Source: Noviherbaspirillum suwonense
GTDB lineage: Bacteria > Pseudomonadota > Gammaproteobacteria > Burkholderiales > Burkholderiaceae_D
Direction: 5' to 3'
DNA: 64,000 bases
NCBI RefSeq assembly: GCF_900182955.1
Contig: NZ_FXUL01000001.1
Span: 620,001 to 684,000 of the forward strand
The translations under genes were made by a program, and so were the position numbers. The notes beneath the pieces were generated by a model, which made no database searches, was not told the DNA's origin, and saw only the letters and a program-made list of their open reading frames with translations. How positions within the stretch are numbered: the stretch's first letter is position 1; the number at the start of each line of letters is the position of its first letter. This document shows positions 63,507 through 64,000 of this stretch, in pieces.

Positions 63507-64000
63507 ATGTTCGCCGCCGTTGATCTTGGCTCCAACAGTTTTCGCTTGCATATCGGCCATTACGACGGCAACGCCATCCGCGTGATCAAGAGCGCCCGCG
63601 ACCCGATCAGGCTGGGCGCGGGCCTGGATGCCGACGGCAACCTGACGCCGCAGGCGATGCGGGTGGCTGCCGAGTCGCTGGCGCGCTTCGCCACCGTGCT
63701 CGCCGCCTACGAGCTCGACGCGGTGCGCGTGGTGGCGACCAATACGCTGCGGATCGCGAAGAATGCCGACGCCTTCCTGCCCGAAGCCGAGAATGCGATC
63801 GGCTACCCGATCGAGATCATCTCGGGCGAGGAGGAGGGCAGGCTGATCTACCTGGGCGTGGCCTGCTCGCTGGCCAATCCGGGCGAGCGCCGCCTGGTGC
63901 TGGACATCGGCGGCGGCTCGACCGAGCTGATCATCGGGAAGGGCCTGGACATCCTGCTGGTCGATTCCTTCAGCACCGGCACGGTGCGCCAGAGCGACGG
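63507..64000 (+). CDS. ppx: Ppx/GppA-family exopolyphosphatase, 5' part
   Basis: The first about 164 residues are visible. They begin MFAAVDLGSNSFRLHIGHYD, the actin-like phosphate-1 motif, then VVATNTLRIAKNADAF, SGEEEGRLIYLGV and the second nucleotide motif LDIGGGSTELIIG. The family releases phosphate from polyphosphate or pppGpp; Ppx and GppA cannot be told apart from this part. The gene runs off the window. The 63371-63506 gap presumably holds its promoter. Confidence 0.9.
   Translation, partial: MFAAVDLGSNSFRLHIGHYDGNAIRVIKSARDPIRLGAGLDADGNLTPQAMRVAAESLARFATVLAAYELDAVRVVATNTLRIAKNADAFLPEAENAIGYPIEIISGEEEGRLIYLGVACSLANPGERRLVLDIGGGSTELIIGKGLDILLVDSFSTGTVRQSD

Overview
The window is a high-GC chromosomal segment from a betaproteobacterium. 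Gene content and style point to Burkholderiales, most likely Oxalobacteraceae (the Massilia, Noviherbaspirillum and Herbaspirillum neighbourhood). Evidence for this is the tetronate catabolic genes of the Ralstonia/Cupriavidus type, a TRAP-type gluconate system, opgGH, the minCDE order, and the dense tight operons with ATGA overlaps. The placement is inferred from gene style, not from a marker gene. No rRNA, tRNA, transposase, phage gene or CRISPR array was seen.

Layout. 1-1.2 kb: the end of an EthD-like gene, then a 615-bp palindromic non-coding repeat element flanked by GGCAAC-type hexanucleotide tracts. 1.2-3 kb: azoreductase divergent from a LysR regulator. 3-7.9 kb: a five-gene operon for L-threonate, D-threonate and D-erythronate use (ltnD-otnK-otnC-otnI-denD) behind a good sigma-70 promoter with a GntR-like operator. 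7.9-11.4 kb: a SNF2 helicase with a SWIM zinc-finger partner. 11.7-18.5 kb: a probable purine-base catabolism and uptake cluster (guanine-deaminase-like enzyme, Rieske oxygenase, 8-oxoguanine-deaminase-like amidohydrolase, NMT1-type ABC transporter), interrupted by a convergent esterase that appears to lack its catalytic histidine. 19.3-25.4 kb: gluconate kinase and a TRAP transporter with two palindromic LacI-type operators. A second, inverted copy of the repeat element follows, then the LacI-family regulator that probably reads those operators.

25.6-29.7 kb: opgGH for osmoregulated periplasmic glucans. 29.9-33.9 kb (minus strand): an S1C protease-MoxR-DUF58-VWA operon. 34.1-35 kb: an acidic protein and a non-coding region rich in hairpins. 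35-39.8 kb: a marR-nodT-emrA-emrB efflux operon with a perfect palindrome at its promoter. 39.9-43.9 kb: two tandem paralogous leucine-rich-repeat proteins with duplicated leaders and GTG starts, effector-like in composition. 44-51.7 kb: a PLP-dependent basic amino acid decarboxylase, folA, a REC-PAS-GGDEF-EAL protein and a YgiQ radical SAM protein.

52-52.8 kb: a toxin-antitoxin pair in which the PIN toxin is intact but the Phd/YefM antitoxin has an in-frame amber stop at codon 13. 53-64 kb: a DnaQ-like exonuclease, a lipoprotein, a DUF883/LEA-like protein, acetoacetyl-CoA synthetase, an AsmA protein, a DUF429 protein, minCDE with an intrinsic terminator in the minC leader, and the start of ppx.

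Most promising observations: the amber-broken antitoxin, the inverted pair of palindromic repeat elements, the tandem LRR proteins, and the terminator-bearing leader (or small RNA) upstream of minC.
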